Source of the DNA: Affinirhizobium straminoryzae
Lineage (GTDB): Bacteria; Pseudomonadota; Alphaproteobacteria; Rhizobiales; Rhizobiaceae
Assembly: GCF_007004135.1 (NCBI RefSeq)
Contig: NZ_VJMG01000043.1
Location: 1-64,000 of the forward strand
Direction of reading: 5' to 3'
DNA: 64,000 bases
Below, piece by piece: positions 48,264 to 58,033 of this stretch. A program made the translations under genes and the position numbers. The notes below the pieces were generated by a model, which was not told the DNA's origin, searched no databases, and was given only the letters and a program-made list of their open reading frames with translations. The first letter of the stretch is position 1, and each line of letters opens with the position of its first letter.

Positions 48264-48890
48264 ATGAAGGCCCTTTTGATCATCGACGTGCAGAACGGGT
48301 TCTGCCCGGGCGGCAACCTGCCGGTTCCGGAGGGTGACAAGGTGGTGCCGGTCATCAACCGGCTGATCGAGGACGGCTCCTACGATCTCGTGGTGGCCTC
48401 GCAGGATTGGCACCCCGCCGATCATGGCAGCTTCGCCTCGCAGCATCCGGGCGCAAAGCCTTTCGACATGGGAACCCTGTCCGGAAAGCCGCAGGTGCTG
48501 TGGCCGGACCATTGCGTGCAGACGACGCCCGACGCCGATTTCCATCCGGATCTCAACACGGATGCCATCGACTACATCCAGCAGAAGGGTGAAAATCCTG
48601 CCGTCGACAGCTACTCGGCCTTCCGCGACAACGATCAGGCCGCCGTGACGGGCCTTGCCGGCTACCTGAAGGCACAGCAGGTCAAGGAGCTCGATATCTG
48701 CGGGCTGGCCACCGATTACTGCGTGAAATTTTCCGCCCTCGATGCCCGCGACATGCTGCCCGACGCCAAGGTGTGCTTCATCGAGGATGCCAGCCGCGGC
48801 ATCGACCCGGAAGGGGTCAAGGCCGCCATCGCCGAGATGCGCGAAAAGGGTGTCGCCATCATCACCAGCCGCGACGTGTTGTCGGACTGA
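48264..48890 (+). CDS. pncA: Nicotinamidase (pyrazinamidase)
   Basis: A 208-residue cysteine hydrolase converting nicotinamide to nicotinate in NAD salvage. The catalytic triad is Asp8 (LIIDVQNGF), Lys108 (QQKGENP) and Cys153 (ATDYCVKFSALD). Metal ligands are Asp48, His50 and His54 in SQDWHPADHGSFA. The start follows GGAGAACGGACC. Confidence 0.95.
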   Translation: MKALLIIDVQNGFCPGGNLPVPEGDKVVPVINRLIEDGSYDLVVASQDWHPADHGSFASQHPGAKPFDMGTLSGKPQVLWPDHCVQTTPDADFHPDLNTDAIDYIQQKGENPAVDSYSAFRDNDQAAVTGLAGYLKAQQVKELDICGLATDYCVKFSALDARDMLPDAKVCFIEDASRGIDPEGVKAAIAEMREKGVAIITSRDVLSD

Positions 48891-49085
48891 GGATCGCCGC
48901 TCCCTCCGTCACCGCCCCGCCATCTCCGCCCGTCGAGAAAACTCCCGCACGGCAGCAACCCGACCGGCCGGCTGTGTGTTGAAGTGCCGCACGACCATCA
49001 GAATCCTGCATGGCAGCGTCAATTCTGTTGGCTTGTGCTTCGCCTCGCGTTTGCTTACGAGCCCGCGGTGCACAAGGAAACACGC

Positions 49086-49793
49086 ATGCATAAGACGCAT
49101 TTCTGGCAGGGTGCCCGAACCGGGCTCGTGGTAGGCCTGTCGACCGCCCCTTTCGGCCTGCTGTTCGGCGCCGTGGCCGTCGATGGCGGCGTCTCGCCGC
49201 TGGAAGCCACGATGATGAGCGGCATCATCTTTGCCGGCGCCAGCCAGTTGGTCGGCGTAAAACTGTTCGGCACCGATGTGCCGGCCTGGCTGGTCGTGCT
49301 GTCGGTGTTTGCCGTCAACTTCCGACATATCCTCTATTCGGCCGCCCTGACCCCGCATCTCGACGACAAGAACCTGACGTCCAAGGCCGGCATCTTCTTC
49401 TTCCTCACCGATCCGCAATTTGCCGAGGCGATGAAGCAGGTGGACCGCACCGGGCGGCTGGAGACCGGCTGGTATCTCGGTGTCGCCGCCATCATCTACC
49501 TGCTCTGGGTCCTGAGTTCCGCGCTCGGCGCCGTGTTCGGCAGCCTGATCGGCGATCCGGTCGCACTTGGCGTCGACGTGCTGCTGCCGGTCTATTTCCT
49601 CGGGCTCGTGCTGGGCTTTCGCAGGCGCCCGCTGTTCGGCCTCGTGGTGCCAGTCAGTGCGGCGGCCTCGATCATCGCCATGCATGTGGTGGGATCGCCC
49701 TGGCATGTCAGCCTCGGCGCGCTGGCGGGAATCGTCACCGCGCTGATCGCCCATCGTCCGCCGCCGGCTGCGGCCGAACGGGAGGTACGCTGA
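49086..49793 (+). CDS. azlC: AzlC-family branched-chain amino acid exporter, large subunit
   Basis: A 235-residue membrane protein with several spans. AzlC hallmarks are VVGLSTAPFGLLFGAVAVDGG, IIFAGASQLVGVKL and NFRHILYSAALTPHL. AAGGAAA upstream decides the ATG at 49086. It works with AzlD; the start of azlD overlaps its stop by one base (TGATG). It probably exports branched-chain amino acids or related compounds. Confidence 0.92.
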   Translation: MHKTHFWQGARTGLVVGLSTAPFGLLFGAVAVDGGVSPLEATMMSGIIFAGASQLVGVKLFGTDVPAWLVVLSVFAVNFRHILYSAALTPHLDDKNLTSKAGIFFFLTDPQFAEAMKQVDRTGRLETGWYLGVAAIIYLLWVLSSALGAVFGSLIGDPVALGVDVLLPVYFLGLVLGFRRRPLFGLVVPVSAAASIIAMHVVGSPWHVSLGALAGIVTALIAHRPPPAAAEREVR

Positions 49794-50107
49794 TGGACAG
49801 GCTCACCGATCTCCACACCGCGCTCGTCATCCTCGCCGCCGGTCTTGCAACCTACCTAACCCGCATCGGCGGCTATCTGCTGGTGAGCCGCATGGCCCGC
49901 ATTCCGCCGCGCATGGAAACAGCGCTGAATGCCGTTCCGGCCGCCGTGCTGACCACGCTGGTCGCACCCGCCTTCTACGATGGCGGCCTCGACGTGAAGA
50001 TTGCCATGGCGGTTGCGGTTCTGGTCGGGCTCCGGTGGCAGGGTTTTGCCCTGATCGCGGCCGGATGGGGCACAGCCATGGTTCTGCGCCACCTCATCCT
50101 GGCCTGA
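49793..50107 (+). CDS. azlD: AzlD-family exporter small subunit
   Basis: A 104-residue membrane protein with about four spans: ALVILAAGLATYLTRIGGYL, ALNAVPAAVLTTLVAPAFYD, and a C-terminal pair. Translationally coupled to azlC. Confidence 0.9.
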   Translation: MDRLTDLHTALVILAAGLATYLTRIGGYLLVSRMARIPPRMETALNAVPAAVLTTLVAPAFYDGGLDVKIAMAVAVLVGLRWQGFALIAAGWGTAMVLRHLILA

Positions 50108-50153
50108 TGCCCCCTTGCCCCGCAGCGCATCCGCATGCGGGGCCACATTCCGT

Positions 50154-51983
50154 TCAGAGCGGCGCGGTCGCCCGTTCCAGCCAGTCGCGCACATCCGGCT
50201 CGGCAATCAGCGGCGCCAGCTTTTCGCGCACGGTGGCGTGGTAGCTGTCGATCCATGCCCGCTCTTCCGCGGTCAGCAGCGCGGTCAGGATCAGCCGTCG
50301 GTCTATCGGGCACCAGGTTAGCGTCTCAAAGCCCATCATCGGCAGGTCGCCACCCTCGATCGGCTCGAGTTCCCGTACATAGATCAGGTTCTCGATGCGA
50401 ATGCCAAACGCGCCGGGGCGATAATAGCCGGGCTCGTTGGAGAGAATCATGCCCGGCAGCAGTTCCTGCGTGGACACGCGCGAAATGCGCTGCGGCCCCT
50501 CATGCACCGAGAGATAGGAGCCGACGCCATGGCCGGTGCCATGCGCGTAATCGGCGCCGGCCTTCCACAGCGCAATGCGCGCCAGGGGATCGAGATCACA
50601 GCCGCGCGTGCCCTTCGGAAAACGCGCCGCGGAAATGGCGATCATGCCCTTCAGCACCAGCGTGAAGAACTTTTTCTGCTCTTCGGGCACCGCCCCGAGG
50701 GCCACCGTGCGGGTAATATCGGTCGTGCCGTTCACATATTGGGCGCCGGAATCGATCAGGAACAGCTCGCCCGCCTGCAGGCGCCGATCCGTTTCGGTCG
50801 TCACCCGGTAGTGGATGACCGCGCCATGCTCCCCTGCCCCGGAAATCGTGTCGAAGGAAATATCCTTCAGCGGGTTCTGCAGGCTTTCGCCGACCCGGGC
50901 GCGAAACCCTTCCAGCGCGGTGACGGCGGAAATCTCGGTGACGCTCTCCGGCACCTGGCTGTCCAGCCAGTACAGAAAGCGCACCATGGCCGCTCCGTCC
51001 TGCACATGCGCCTCCGCCGAGCCCCGGAGCTCGACGGCATTCTTGATCGCACGCGGCAGGCGGGCCGGATCGGCGGCCTCGACCACGATGCCGCCGGCCG
51101 CCGCGATCGCCCGCGTCAGCGCGATCGAGGCAACATCGCCATCGACGAGGATTTTGCGGCCGCCTGCGGCATGGACTGCCAGCCGATCGAGAAGGGCGGC
51201 GGGTTCATGGCGCGTTACAAGCGCATCGAGATGCGAGGCAGCCTCGCCCAAAACCTTGGCGGGCTCGATGAACAGCTCGGCTGCACCTTCCGCTGTGATG
51301 ATCGCACGGGCGAGCGGATGCGGCGTGTGGGGCACGTCGGCACCGCGAATGTTGAAGATCCACGCAATCGACGAGGGATCGGCAACCAGCAGCGCATTTG
51401 CGGCCTTGTCCGCCACGGCAGCGGCCATGGCGGCGATCTTTTCAGCCGCCGGCCGGCCCGCATGCTGCTCCTGCTGCACGCTGACGACACCCATCGGCGC
51501 GGCCGGACGGTCCTGCCACAGCCCATCAACCGGATTGCCGTCGAGGATGACGAGGCTACCGCCACAGGCCGATAGCGCGGCTTCGAGGCGCGCCACGTCC
51601 TGCCCGCTGTGCAGCCAGGGATCGATACCGAGGCGCAGCCCGCGCGATCCATGGGCCGCGATCCATTTGTGCGGCGGTTCGCCCACCAGATCGCCGGCCG
51701 TGAAGGTTGCCTGATCCACCTGCTGCACGAACTGCGTGGTGTAGCGGCCATCCACGAAGACGATCGCCTGCTGACGCAGGATCAGGGCGATCCCGGCAGA
51801 ACCTGTGAAGCCGGTCAGCCAGGCCAGCCGCTCGGCCGAAGCCGGCACATACTCACCCTGAAACTCGTCGGCGCGCGGCACGAGAAAGCCATCGATCCCG
51901 AGGGCGTCGAACCTTGCGCGAAGTGCCTCGACGCGGGCCGGGCCGAGCGCGGGGGACGAGGTGGTTTCAAAGGACTGGAACAT
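50154..51983 (-). CDS. pepP: Xaa-Pro aminopeptidase P family metalloprotease
   Basis: A 609-residue three-domain aminopeptidase P of the long (eukaryote/rhizobium) type. The C-terminal creatinase-fold domain has LFLIDSGAQYVNGTTDITRT (two Asp ligands), HGTGHGVGSYLSVHEGP (His), and ILSNEPGYYRPGAFGIRIEN (two Glu ligands). It removes N-terminal residues before proline. I start at 51983 (MFQSFETTSSPALG); the frame continuing upstream only shadows prmA. The symbol is by family. Confidence 0.9.
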   Translation of the reverse strand: MFQSFETTSSPALGPARVEALRARFDALGIDGFLVPRADEFQGEYVPASAERLAWLTGFTGSAGIALILRQQAIVFVDGRYTTQFVQQVDQATFTAGDLVGEPPHKWIAAHGSRGLRLGIDPWLHSGQDVARLEAALSACGGSLVILDGNPVDGLWQDRPAAPMGVVSVQQEQHAGRPAAEKIAAMAAAVADKAANALLVADPSSIAWIFNIRGADVPHTPHPLARAIITAEGAAELFIEPAKVLGEAASHLDALVTRHEPAALLDRLAVHAAGGRKILVDGDVASIALTRAIAAAGGIVVEAADPARLPRAIKNAVELRGSAEAHVQDGAAMVRFLYWLDSQVPESVTEISAVTALEGFRARVGESLQNPLKDISFDTISGAGEHGAVIHYRVTTETDRRLQAGELFLIDSGAQYVNGTTDITRTVALGAVPEEQKKFFTLVLKGMIAISAARFPKGTRGCDLDPLARIALWKAGADYAHGTGHGVGSYLSVHEGPQRISRVSTQELLPGMILSNEPGYYRPGAFGIRIENLIYVRELEPIEGGDLPMMGFETLTWCPIDRRLILTALLTAEERAWIDSYHATVREKLAPLIAEPDVRDWLERATAPL

Positions 51984-52060
51984 GGATCTACTTTCGCTCC
52001 GGATGTTGCCGCCGGGCGCCGCAGGACGCCCCGTTTGCCTGTGCGCCGAAGGCGACGCCT

Positions 52061-52942
52061 TCAGCGGTCGTGTCTCAGGTGGATCGTCACCCAGCCATTG
52101 CGCCAGAGGGTACGGACATGGGCAAGGCCCGCGCCCGAATAGGCGGCAATCACCTTCCAGCGCTGCGCGGCCAGAATGCCCGACAGGATGACGTCGCCGC
52201 CGGGCGACAGATGGGTCACAAGCTGCGGCGCCATGCGGATCAGCGGACGCGCCAGAATGTTGGCAATGATCAGATCGAAGGGACCGTGCCGGTCGAAGGC
52301 GGAAGAATGGAAGCCCGGCGCCGTTTCCAGCGAAAGCCCCTCGACAATGCCGTTCAGGCGCACATTGTCCTTCGCCACCCGCACCGCGACCGGATCGATA
52401 TCGGTCGCCAGAACAGGAATGCGGCGCAGCTTGCGCACGGCTATCGCCAGAACGCCGCTGCCGGTCCCGAGGTCGAGCGCATTTTTCGGCGGATGGGCAC
52501 GCATCACCTGCTCGATCATTTCCAGGCAACCTGCCGTCGTGCCGTGATGGCCGGTGCCGAAAGCCTGGCCGGCATCGATCTCGATCGCGACATCGCCGGT
52601 GCGCACCTTGTCGCGGTCATGCGAACCATGCACCAGGAAACGACCGGCGCGCACCGGCTTCAGCCCTTCCAGCGACTTGGCGATCCAGTCGATCTCGGGC
52701 AGGTCCTCGCGCTCGATCACAAGTCCCGGATAGGCTTCGGCAATCGTCTCCTCAAAGCGCGCCCGGACGGCGTCTTCATCCTCACGCATCATGTAGACGG
52801 AGGCCTCCCAGCGATCGGCCTTCTCGTCCACTTCGGTGGTGCCGATGGCAAAATCCTCCTCGCCGAAACACAGGGAGAGCAGCTCGAGAATATCTTCCGA
52901 TTCCCGTTCGGTAACGGTGACGAAGAGGCGGATTTCACTCAC
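52061..52942 (-). CDS. prmA: Ribosomal protein L11 methyltransferase
   Basis: A 293-residue SAM-dependent methyltransferase. LDLGTGSGVLAIAVRKL is motif I and LIIANILARPLIRMAPQL is the catalytic NI(L)A region. The N-terminal substrate-recognition domain precedes them. It trimethylates ribosomal protein L11. Same orientation as the downstream aminopeptidase P, 77 bp away. Confidence 0.94.
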   Translation of the reverse strand: MSEIRLFVTVTERESEDILELLSLCFGEEDFAIGTTEVDEKADRWEASVYMMREDEDAVRARFEETIAEAYPGLVIEREDLPEIDWIAKSLEGLKPVRAGRFLVHGSHDRDKVRTGDVAIEIDAGQAFGTGHHGTTAGCLEMIEQVMRAHPPKNALDLGTGSGVLAIAVRKLRRIPVLATDIDPVAVRVAKDNVRLNGIVEGLSLETAPGFHSSAFDRHGPFDLIIANILARPLIRMAPQLVTHLSPGGDVILSGILAAQRWKVIAAYSGAGLAHVRTLWRNGWVTIHLRHDR

Positions 52943-53053
52943 GGTCTGGCTCTTTCTACGGCTTCATGGCGTGCGGCATGTCGAAATGAGGGGCAGCAAT
53001 GCCACAAAACCGCAGCCCGCTTCAAGAAGCAGCGCAGGACCCGCAAAGGCTTG

Positions 53054-53653
53054 TCAGCCCTTCAGCAGGTTTTCCAGCTTCTTCACCGCCGTTTCCGGAT
53101 TCTCGCCATAGGCGATGGTACCGGCAAATCGGCCGCCATGGTTCAGCAGGAAGACGGAGGCTGTGTGATCCATGGTGTAGTCGCCATTGGGATCCTTCTC
53201 GTCGACGGGCACCTTGCGGGCATAGACGCGAAAGCCCTTCACCATCTCGCCCACCTTGTCGACCGGGCCGGAAATGCCGACGACGCGATCCGTCACATTG
53301 GTGATGTACTGCTTCAGTGTATCCGGCGCGTCCCTCTCCGGATCGACGGTGACGAAATAGGCATTGAGCTTGGTGCCGTCAGGGTCCACCCGATGCAGCC
53401 AGCCGTTCATTTCAAAGAGCGTGGTGGGGCAGACTTCCGGGCAATGGGTAAAACCGAAGAACAACGCCGTCGGACGCTCCTGGAAGGCCTTTTCGGTAAT
53501 CGGCGCGCCAGTCTGCGACACCAGTTGGAAGGGCACCCCGAAAGGCCCCTCGGCGATCTCCTTGGTGGAACGCGTCATTTCCAGCGTCAGCCAGCCCAGC
53601 ACGCCGGCCATCAGGGCAACGGCGATCCACAGCACGATTCTGATCGTCTTCAT
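53054..53653 (-). CDS. SCO1/SenC-family copper chaperone
   Basis: A 199-residue thioredoxin-fold protein with an N-terminal anchor (IVLWIAVALMAGVLGWLTL). The copper ligands are Cys71, Cys75 (THCPEVCPTT) and His163 (YTMDHTASVF). It delivers copper to the CuA site of cytochrome oxidase, or acts as a thiol redox protein. No oxidase genes are nearby. Confidence 0.92.
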   Translation of the reverse strand: MKTIRIVLWIAVALMAGVLGWLTLEMTRSTKEIAEGPFGVPFQLVSQTGAPITEKAFQERPTALFFGFTHCPEVCPTTLFEMNGWLHRVDPDGTKLNAYFVTVDPERDAPDTLKQYITNVTDRVVGISGPVDKVGEMVKGFRVYARKVPVDEKDPNGDYTMDHTASVFLLNHGGRFAGTIAYGENPETAVKKLENLLKG

Positions 53654-53792
53654 GCGACACGACTCCCGGCTTCAGAACTTGCCCCTTTCCGTAGGCTCGC
53701 ATCACAGATGCGGCAAGACAAGAATGTGTGGGAGGCAAAGGGGCGCGGTGTTTTGTCCCGGCACGACACGGCGCCCGGCATGGCCCGGAGGG

Positions 53793-53948
53793 TTACATGC
53801 ACCAGGCGGCAAGGCTGTCGGACATGGCGAGAAAGATCGACAGACCATGCCGCAACCAGCCATAGGCGGCAAAGCCCGTCGCCAGCAGCAGCGAGAGGCT
53901 GATCGCCAAAGCCAAGGGCAAGTTTGCGGGGGTCTGGGGTAACCTCAT
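53793..53948 (-). CDS. Small single-span membrane protein
   Basis: 51 residues from ATG 53948, which follows AAGG at five bases. LPLALAISLSLLLATGFAAYGW is one membrane span, followed by HGLSIFLAMSDSLAAWCM. Upstream codons in frame up to 53999 look untranslated. Unknown function; it seems a genuine small gene from its start signal and composition. Confidence 0.5.
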   Translation of the reverse strand: MRLPQTPANLPLALAISLSLLLATGFAAYGWLRHGLSIFLAMSDSLAAWCM

Positions 53949-54173
53949 GGCAACCTTATAGTTCAAGACTGGAAGCCTGCCCAGCCGAATTGGCGGCATA
54001 TCAGGATTAACGAATGTTCAACACCTGTCTGAGACAGTTTGCGGGAGAGTCGCAGAGAGCTGCCGGCGCATGAACGCGCCATTCCCAAGAACCATCCGGG
54101 GAAGCGGCCAAGACCTGCCACAACACATTCACGACATCGGTAGCACGTTCTCAACAGGGATCCCGAGAGCCAC

Positions 54174-56138
54174 ATGACCACCATAGCCGGCAAGAAAACT
54201 CTATCCGTGAGCCACCGGCTCATGACGCTTGGCATCACGGCGTTTGTCGGCATGGGCACGATTCTCGGCGTCGGCTGGTATCAGCAGCAGCAGGTCGAGG
54301 ACGGCCTGCAGGACGCAGCCGCAATCTGGAAACAGAGCAACGAGCTCAATGACCTGAAATCCGCAAGCCTGGAAATGATCCTGGCCGCAATGGACACCAT
54401 CGTTGACCGCCACGACGGAAAGGTCACGCCGGAACGCCTGGCACTGATGGCCGAGACGAGCCAGAAGCTCAAAAGCGGTGCCGCGACCGTCAGCAGTCTG
54501 GCAAAGATCGTGGCTCATCCCGAACTTGCCTCCGGTTTCGAGGCAAAGGTGGAGACTGCATCACGCGCCATCCAGACCGATCTGCGGCGTCTGGTGGAAA
54601 CGCGCGGCTCCGACGAGGAATTTGATGCGATCGACGATGCGATCGACGGTGCGGGCGATGCGATCGGCAAGGTGCTGGAACAGCTTTCGGCCTTCGGCAC
54701 GGATCTCGCCAACCAGCAGATCGCCGAGATGCAGGCCCTGTCGCGCCAGGCGCTGTGGATCCAGCTGATCTGCGGTGCGATCGCCATGGCGATCGTAGGC
54801 CTGCTGCAGGTCATCCACGGCGGCGCCATCCAGCGCGGGGTGCGCAACGTCAAGGACAGCATGGCCCGCATCGTCGCCGGCGACTGCCAGACGCCGGTGC
54901 CGGGCACCGATGGCATGGATGAACTGGGCGAGATGGCCCGCGCAACGGAAGTGTTCCGCCAGGCAGCGCTCGAAAAGATACGGCTTGAGCAGCAGACCGC
55001 CGAGGAGCGTCAGCGCATTGCGGCCGAAAACGCCGTGCGCGAAGCGGAAGAGCGCGCCGACACGGAAGCCGTCCGCACCGCCACCCAGGCACTGGCCTCG
55101 GCGTTGACCCGTCTCTCTGAGGGCGACCTCAACGTCACCATCGAGCGCCCGTTCCGCGCGGATCTCGAACCGGTGCGCGCAGACTTCAACAGGCTGACCG
55201 CCAAGCTGCGCCTGATCATGGCGGAGATCGCCGGCAGCTCCAGCTCCATCCAGGCCAACGCCCAGCAGATGCGCTCGGCCGCCGACGATCTGGCCAAGCG
55301 CACGGAACAGCAGGCCGCATCGCTCGAGCAAACCTCCGCAGCCCTCGAACAGATCACCCGTACGGTGCGAACCGCGACCGAACGTGCGGAAGGCGCCAGC
55401 CACCTCGTCAGCCAGGCGAAGGATTTCGCCGAATCCTCCTCTCATGTGGTGACCGATGCCATGGCCGCCATGGAGCGCATCGAGGACGCGACAGGCGAAA
55501 TCGGCAAGATCATCAACGTGGTCGAGGAAATCGCCTTCCAGACGAACCTGCTGGCGCTGAATGCAGGTGTCGAGGCTGCCCGCGCCGGCGAGGCCGGCAA
55601 GGGTTTTGCCGTCGTGGCGCAGGAAGTGCGTGAACTTGCAGGACGCGCCGCCGGCGCTGCCAAGGACATCAAGTCGCTCGTGACCCGCTCCAGCGCCGAG
55701 GTTCAGACCGGTGTCGAACTGGTGAAGGCCACGGGTGATGCATTGCACCGCATCGGCGACGACGTGCTCAAGATCAATGATGACGTCGGCGCCATCGTCA
55801 CCTCCGCGCGCGAACAGTTCATCGGCCTGTCGGAAATCAATTCCGCCATCGGCCAGATGGACCAGACGACGCAGCAGAACGCGGCGATGGTGGAGGAAAC
55901 CAACGCCTCCAGCCATACGCTTGCCAGCGACGCCGATACCCTGACCCGCCTGATGGCCCAGTTCAGCATGGATACCAGCGCCCGGCCCCGCGCCGTGGAT
56001 GCGTCCGGCACGCCGGCCCAGGCCCGCCCCTCTCCCGCCCGCAGCCTGATGAACAAGGTTGCGAGCGCCATCTCCAGCAGCAGCCCCGCCGCAAGGTCGC
56101 TTGCGACGGCCACCAAAGAAAAATGGGAAGAGTTTTGA
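54174..56138 (+). CDS. Methyl-accepting chemotaxis protein with CheR-docking tail
   Basis: A 654-residue chemoreceptor. TM1 is at about 15-37, a helical sensor region at about 38-195, TM2 at about 196-218 (LWIQLICGAIAMAIVGLLQV), then HAMP domains and a long signalling domain. The hairpin tip reads EEIAFQTNLLALNAGVEAAR and GEAGKGFAVVAQEVRELAGR. The C-terminus KEKWEEF matches the xWxxF pentapeptide that tethers CheR/CheB. Signal unknown. It is followed immediately by cheW, suggesting a dedicated coupling protein. Confidence 0.93.
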   Translation: MTTIAGKKTLSVSHRLMTLGITAFVGMGTILGVGWYQQQQVEDGLQDAAAIWKQSNELNDLKSASLEMILAAMDTIVDRHDGKVTPERLALMAETSQKLKSGAATVSSLAKIVAHPELASGFEAKVETASRAIQTDLRRLVETRGSDEEFDAIDDAIDGAGDAIGKVLEQLSAFGTDLANQQIAEMQALSRQALWIQLICGAIAMAIVGLLQVIHGGAIQRGVRNVKDSMARIVAGDCQTPVPGTDGMDELGEMARATEVFRQAALEKIRLEQQTAEERQRIAAENAVREAEERADTEAVRTATQALASALTRLSEGDLNVTIERPFRADLEPVRADFNRLTAKLRLIMAEIAGSSSSIQANAQQMRSAADDLAKRTEQQAASLEQTSAALEQITRTVRTATERAEGASHLVSQAKDFAESSSHVVTDAMAAMERIEDATGEIGKIINVVEEIAFQTNLLALNAGVEAARAGEAGKGFAVVAQEVRELAGRAAGAAKDIKSLVTRSSAEVQTGVELVKATGDALHRIGDDVLKINDDVGAIVTSAREQFIGLSEINSAIGQMDQTTQQNAAMVEETNASSHTLASDADTLTRLMAQFSMDTSARPRAVDASGTPAQARPSPARSLMNKVASAISSSSPAARSLATATKEKWEEF

Positions 56139-56140
56139 CC

Positions 56141-56605
56141 ATGAGCAATGCCATCAAACAGTCCGGCGCCTATCTCGAAATCGTATCCTTCCACCTCGGC
56201 GATCAGGAATTCTGCATCGACATCATGGCCATTCGCGAAATCCGCGGCTGGGCTCCGGTGACGCCGATGCCGCATACGCCGCCTTACGTGCTCGGCCTCA
56301 TCAACCTGCGCGGCGCGGTGATCCCGGTCATCGATATGGCTTGCCGTCTCGGCATGAAGATGACCGAGCCGTCGGAACGTGCCGCCATTATCGTCACCGA
56401 CATCGCCGGCAAGCTGGTCGGCCTCCTGGTGGAACAGGTGTCGGACATGATGACCATCAAGTCGGAAGACCTGCAGCCGGCACCGGAAATCATTCCGGAA
56501 GCCCAGCGCGCCTTCTGCCGCGGCATCGTGGCGCTCGAAAAGACCATGGTCTGCTTCCTGAACCTCGATACCGTCATCGCGGACGAACTCGCACAGGCTG
56601 CCTGA
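56141..56605 (+). CDS. cheW: CheW chemotaxis coupling protein
   Basis: 154 residues. A single CheW domain: EIVSFHLGDQEFCIDIMAIR, PPYVLGLINLRGAVIPVID, and GLLVEQVSDMMTI. It links the receptor to CheA. The stop codon of the chemoreceptor lies 2 bp before its ATG; GGGAAGAG inside the receptor gene is its ribosome binding site. Confidence 0.93.
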   Translation: MSNAIKQSGAYLEIVSFHLGDQEFCIDIMAIREIRGWAPVTPMPHTPPYVLGLINLRGAVIPVIDMACRLGMKMTEPSERAAIIVTDIAGKLVGLLVEQVSDMMTIKSEDLQPAPEIIPEAQRAFCRGIVALEKTMVCFLNLDTVIADELAQAA

Positions 56606-56724
56606 ACCGGGTAACCCGACAGAGACGACGTGATTGCGCTGATTGCTGGATGGCGCTGCCCCGGTTTCCCGCCGGGGCTTTCGCCGTTGCAGGCGCCAAG
56701 GCCTCCCAGACCTCCCCGTGGCGA

Positions 56725-57228
56725 TTACTTCGGCGCTCCGCCCTTCCACACCACGGGCTGGTTGAACAGCGGCACGGTGGAGATCGCCATCTTGGCAGAA
56801 CCATCGGTCAGCTGGCGCGAATGCACGAGATAGATCAGGGTGTTGTTGGCCTTGTCATAGATCCGGTTGACCACGAGCTTCTTCCAGATCAGCGACATGC
56901 CCTGCTTGAACACTTCCTCGCCATCTTTCGACAGATCGATATTGCCAATCTCGATCGGCCCCGTCTGGCGGCAGGCGATGGAATTGTTGGAGGGATCCTC
57001 GAACCAGTTGCCGTTCTTCAACCGGTCCAGCATGCCGCGATCGAAATAGGTCACGTGGCAGGTCACCCCGCTGACCTTGGGATCGGTCAGTGCGTCGATG
57101 ATGATGTCATTGCCCATCCAGTCCACGCCGACCTTGCCGACCACTTCGGCGCGGGCAGGAACGAAACCAGACCCAGATAAAGCGATAAATGCGGCAAAGG
57201 TGGCTGCAAGGCGGGCAATCGGGTGCAT
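56725..57228 (-). CDS. creA: CreA-family periplasmic protein
   Basis: A 167-residue exported protein: signal peptide to about residue 27, then EVVGKVGVDWMGNDIIIDAL, DPKVSGVTCHVTYFDRG and DPSNNSIACRQTGPIEI (two conserved Cys), then FKQGMSLIWKKLVV. These are CreA (DUF1131-type) hallmarks. Function unknown. The start at 57228 (MHPIARL) is set by the signal peptide. Confidence 0.9.
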   Translation of the reverse strand: MHPIARLAATFAAFIALSGSGFVPARAEVVGKVGVDWMGNDIIIDALTDPKVSGVTCHVTYFDRGMLDRLKNGNWFEDPSNNSIACRQTGPIEIGNIDLSKDGEEVFKQGMSLIWKKLVVNRIYDKANNTLIYLVHSRQLTDGSAKMAISTVPLFNQPVVWKGGAPK

Positions 57229-57432
57229 GGCGGGCTCCAGTCGGGCAATCGTGATCAGCAGATAGGCACGCCCCGCATGATTGCAAGCTGCGCGGGACAG
57301 ACCTTGACCTGCCGCAAAAGAAAAGACAGTGTCACCTCCATGATCAATCGCGCCACCCAGCTTGTGATGACCCACACCCTTCGCCCGGCAGGGTGCGTGG
57401 ACCGTCGGCATATGGCCTGATCATTTCCCCGC

Positions 57433-57455
57433 AACCCTGCCAGGACGGCAGGGTT
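57433..57455. repeat. Perfect 9-bp hairpin
   Basis: AACCCTGCC (57433-57441) pairs with GGCAGGGTT (57447-57455), loop AGGAC, 45 bp before the GNAT gene and between two divergent genes. A related CGGCAGGGT sits at about 57389-57397. No T-run. It is a possible transcript 5' structure or intergenic repeat. Confidence 0.35.
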
Positions 57456-57499
57456 GGCGACAGTCTTCTCTGCCTCGGCTTCTCCGAAGGACAGATGAC

Positions 57500-58033
57500 A
57501 TGACGCAAGACCGTTTTCCGATCGCTTCCGATGCGCGATGGCCTGAGGGCCTGATCATCCGCGTCCGCACGCCCGTCGATGCGGAGGGCATTGCCGCGCT
57601 GCACAACCTTCCCGGATACCGCTTCGGTACGCTGCGCACGCCCTATCACAGCGCCGACGACATCCGCAAAGGCATCGAAGGGCAGCCCGCCACCGTCACG
57701 GCGCTGGTGGCCATTCTTGGCGAGCAGATTGTCGGCGATATCGGCCTCACGCGTTTTGCCAGCCGGCGCGCGCATGCCGGCAGCATTGGCATGGGGGTGC
57801 ATGATCGCTTTACGGGGCGCGGCATCGGCCGCGCGCTGCTCGGCGAAATCGTTTCCATCGCCGACAACTGGCTGAATCTCCGGCGGCTGGAACTCACAGT
57901 CTACACCGACAACGCGCCGGCTGTCGCGCTCTACCGGCGCTTCGGATTTGCGGTGGAAGGCACGCTTCAGGATTTTGCCTTTCGCGACGGCGCCTTCGTC
58001 GATGCCCACACCATGGCGCGGGTGAGACGCTGA
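57500..58033 (+). CDS. GNAT acetyltransferase
   Basis: 177 residues. The Acetyltransf_1 core is visible as IGMGVHDRFTGRGIGRALLG (acetyl-CoA loop) and VYTDNAPAVALYRRFGF; the protein ends with GAFVDAHTMARVRR. Resembles PhnO/YhhY-type N-acetyltransferases. Substrate unknown; monocistronic. Confidence 0.88.
   Translation: MTQDRFPIASDARWPEGLIIRVRTPVDAEGIAALHNLPGYRFGTLRTPYHSADDIRKGIEGQPATVTALVAILGEQIVGDIGLTRFASRRAHAGSIGMGVHDRFTGRGIGRALLGEIVSIADNWLNLRRLELTVYTDNAPAVALYRRFGFAVEGTLQDFAFRDGAFVDAHTMARVRR

Noticed and set aside
52000-52529. N-terminal extension of the aminopeptidase P frame to 52529
   Set aside because: The extra part overlaps prmA on the same strand in another frame and is unlike the family; MFQSFETT at 51983 is a good start.
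54561-55916. 451-codon minus-strand frame opposite the chemoreceptor
   Set aside because: Antisense shadow of the HAMP and signalling domains.
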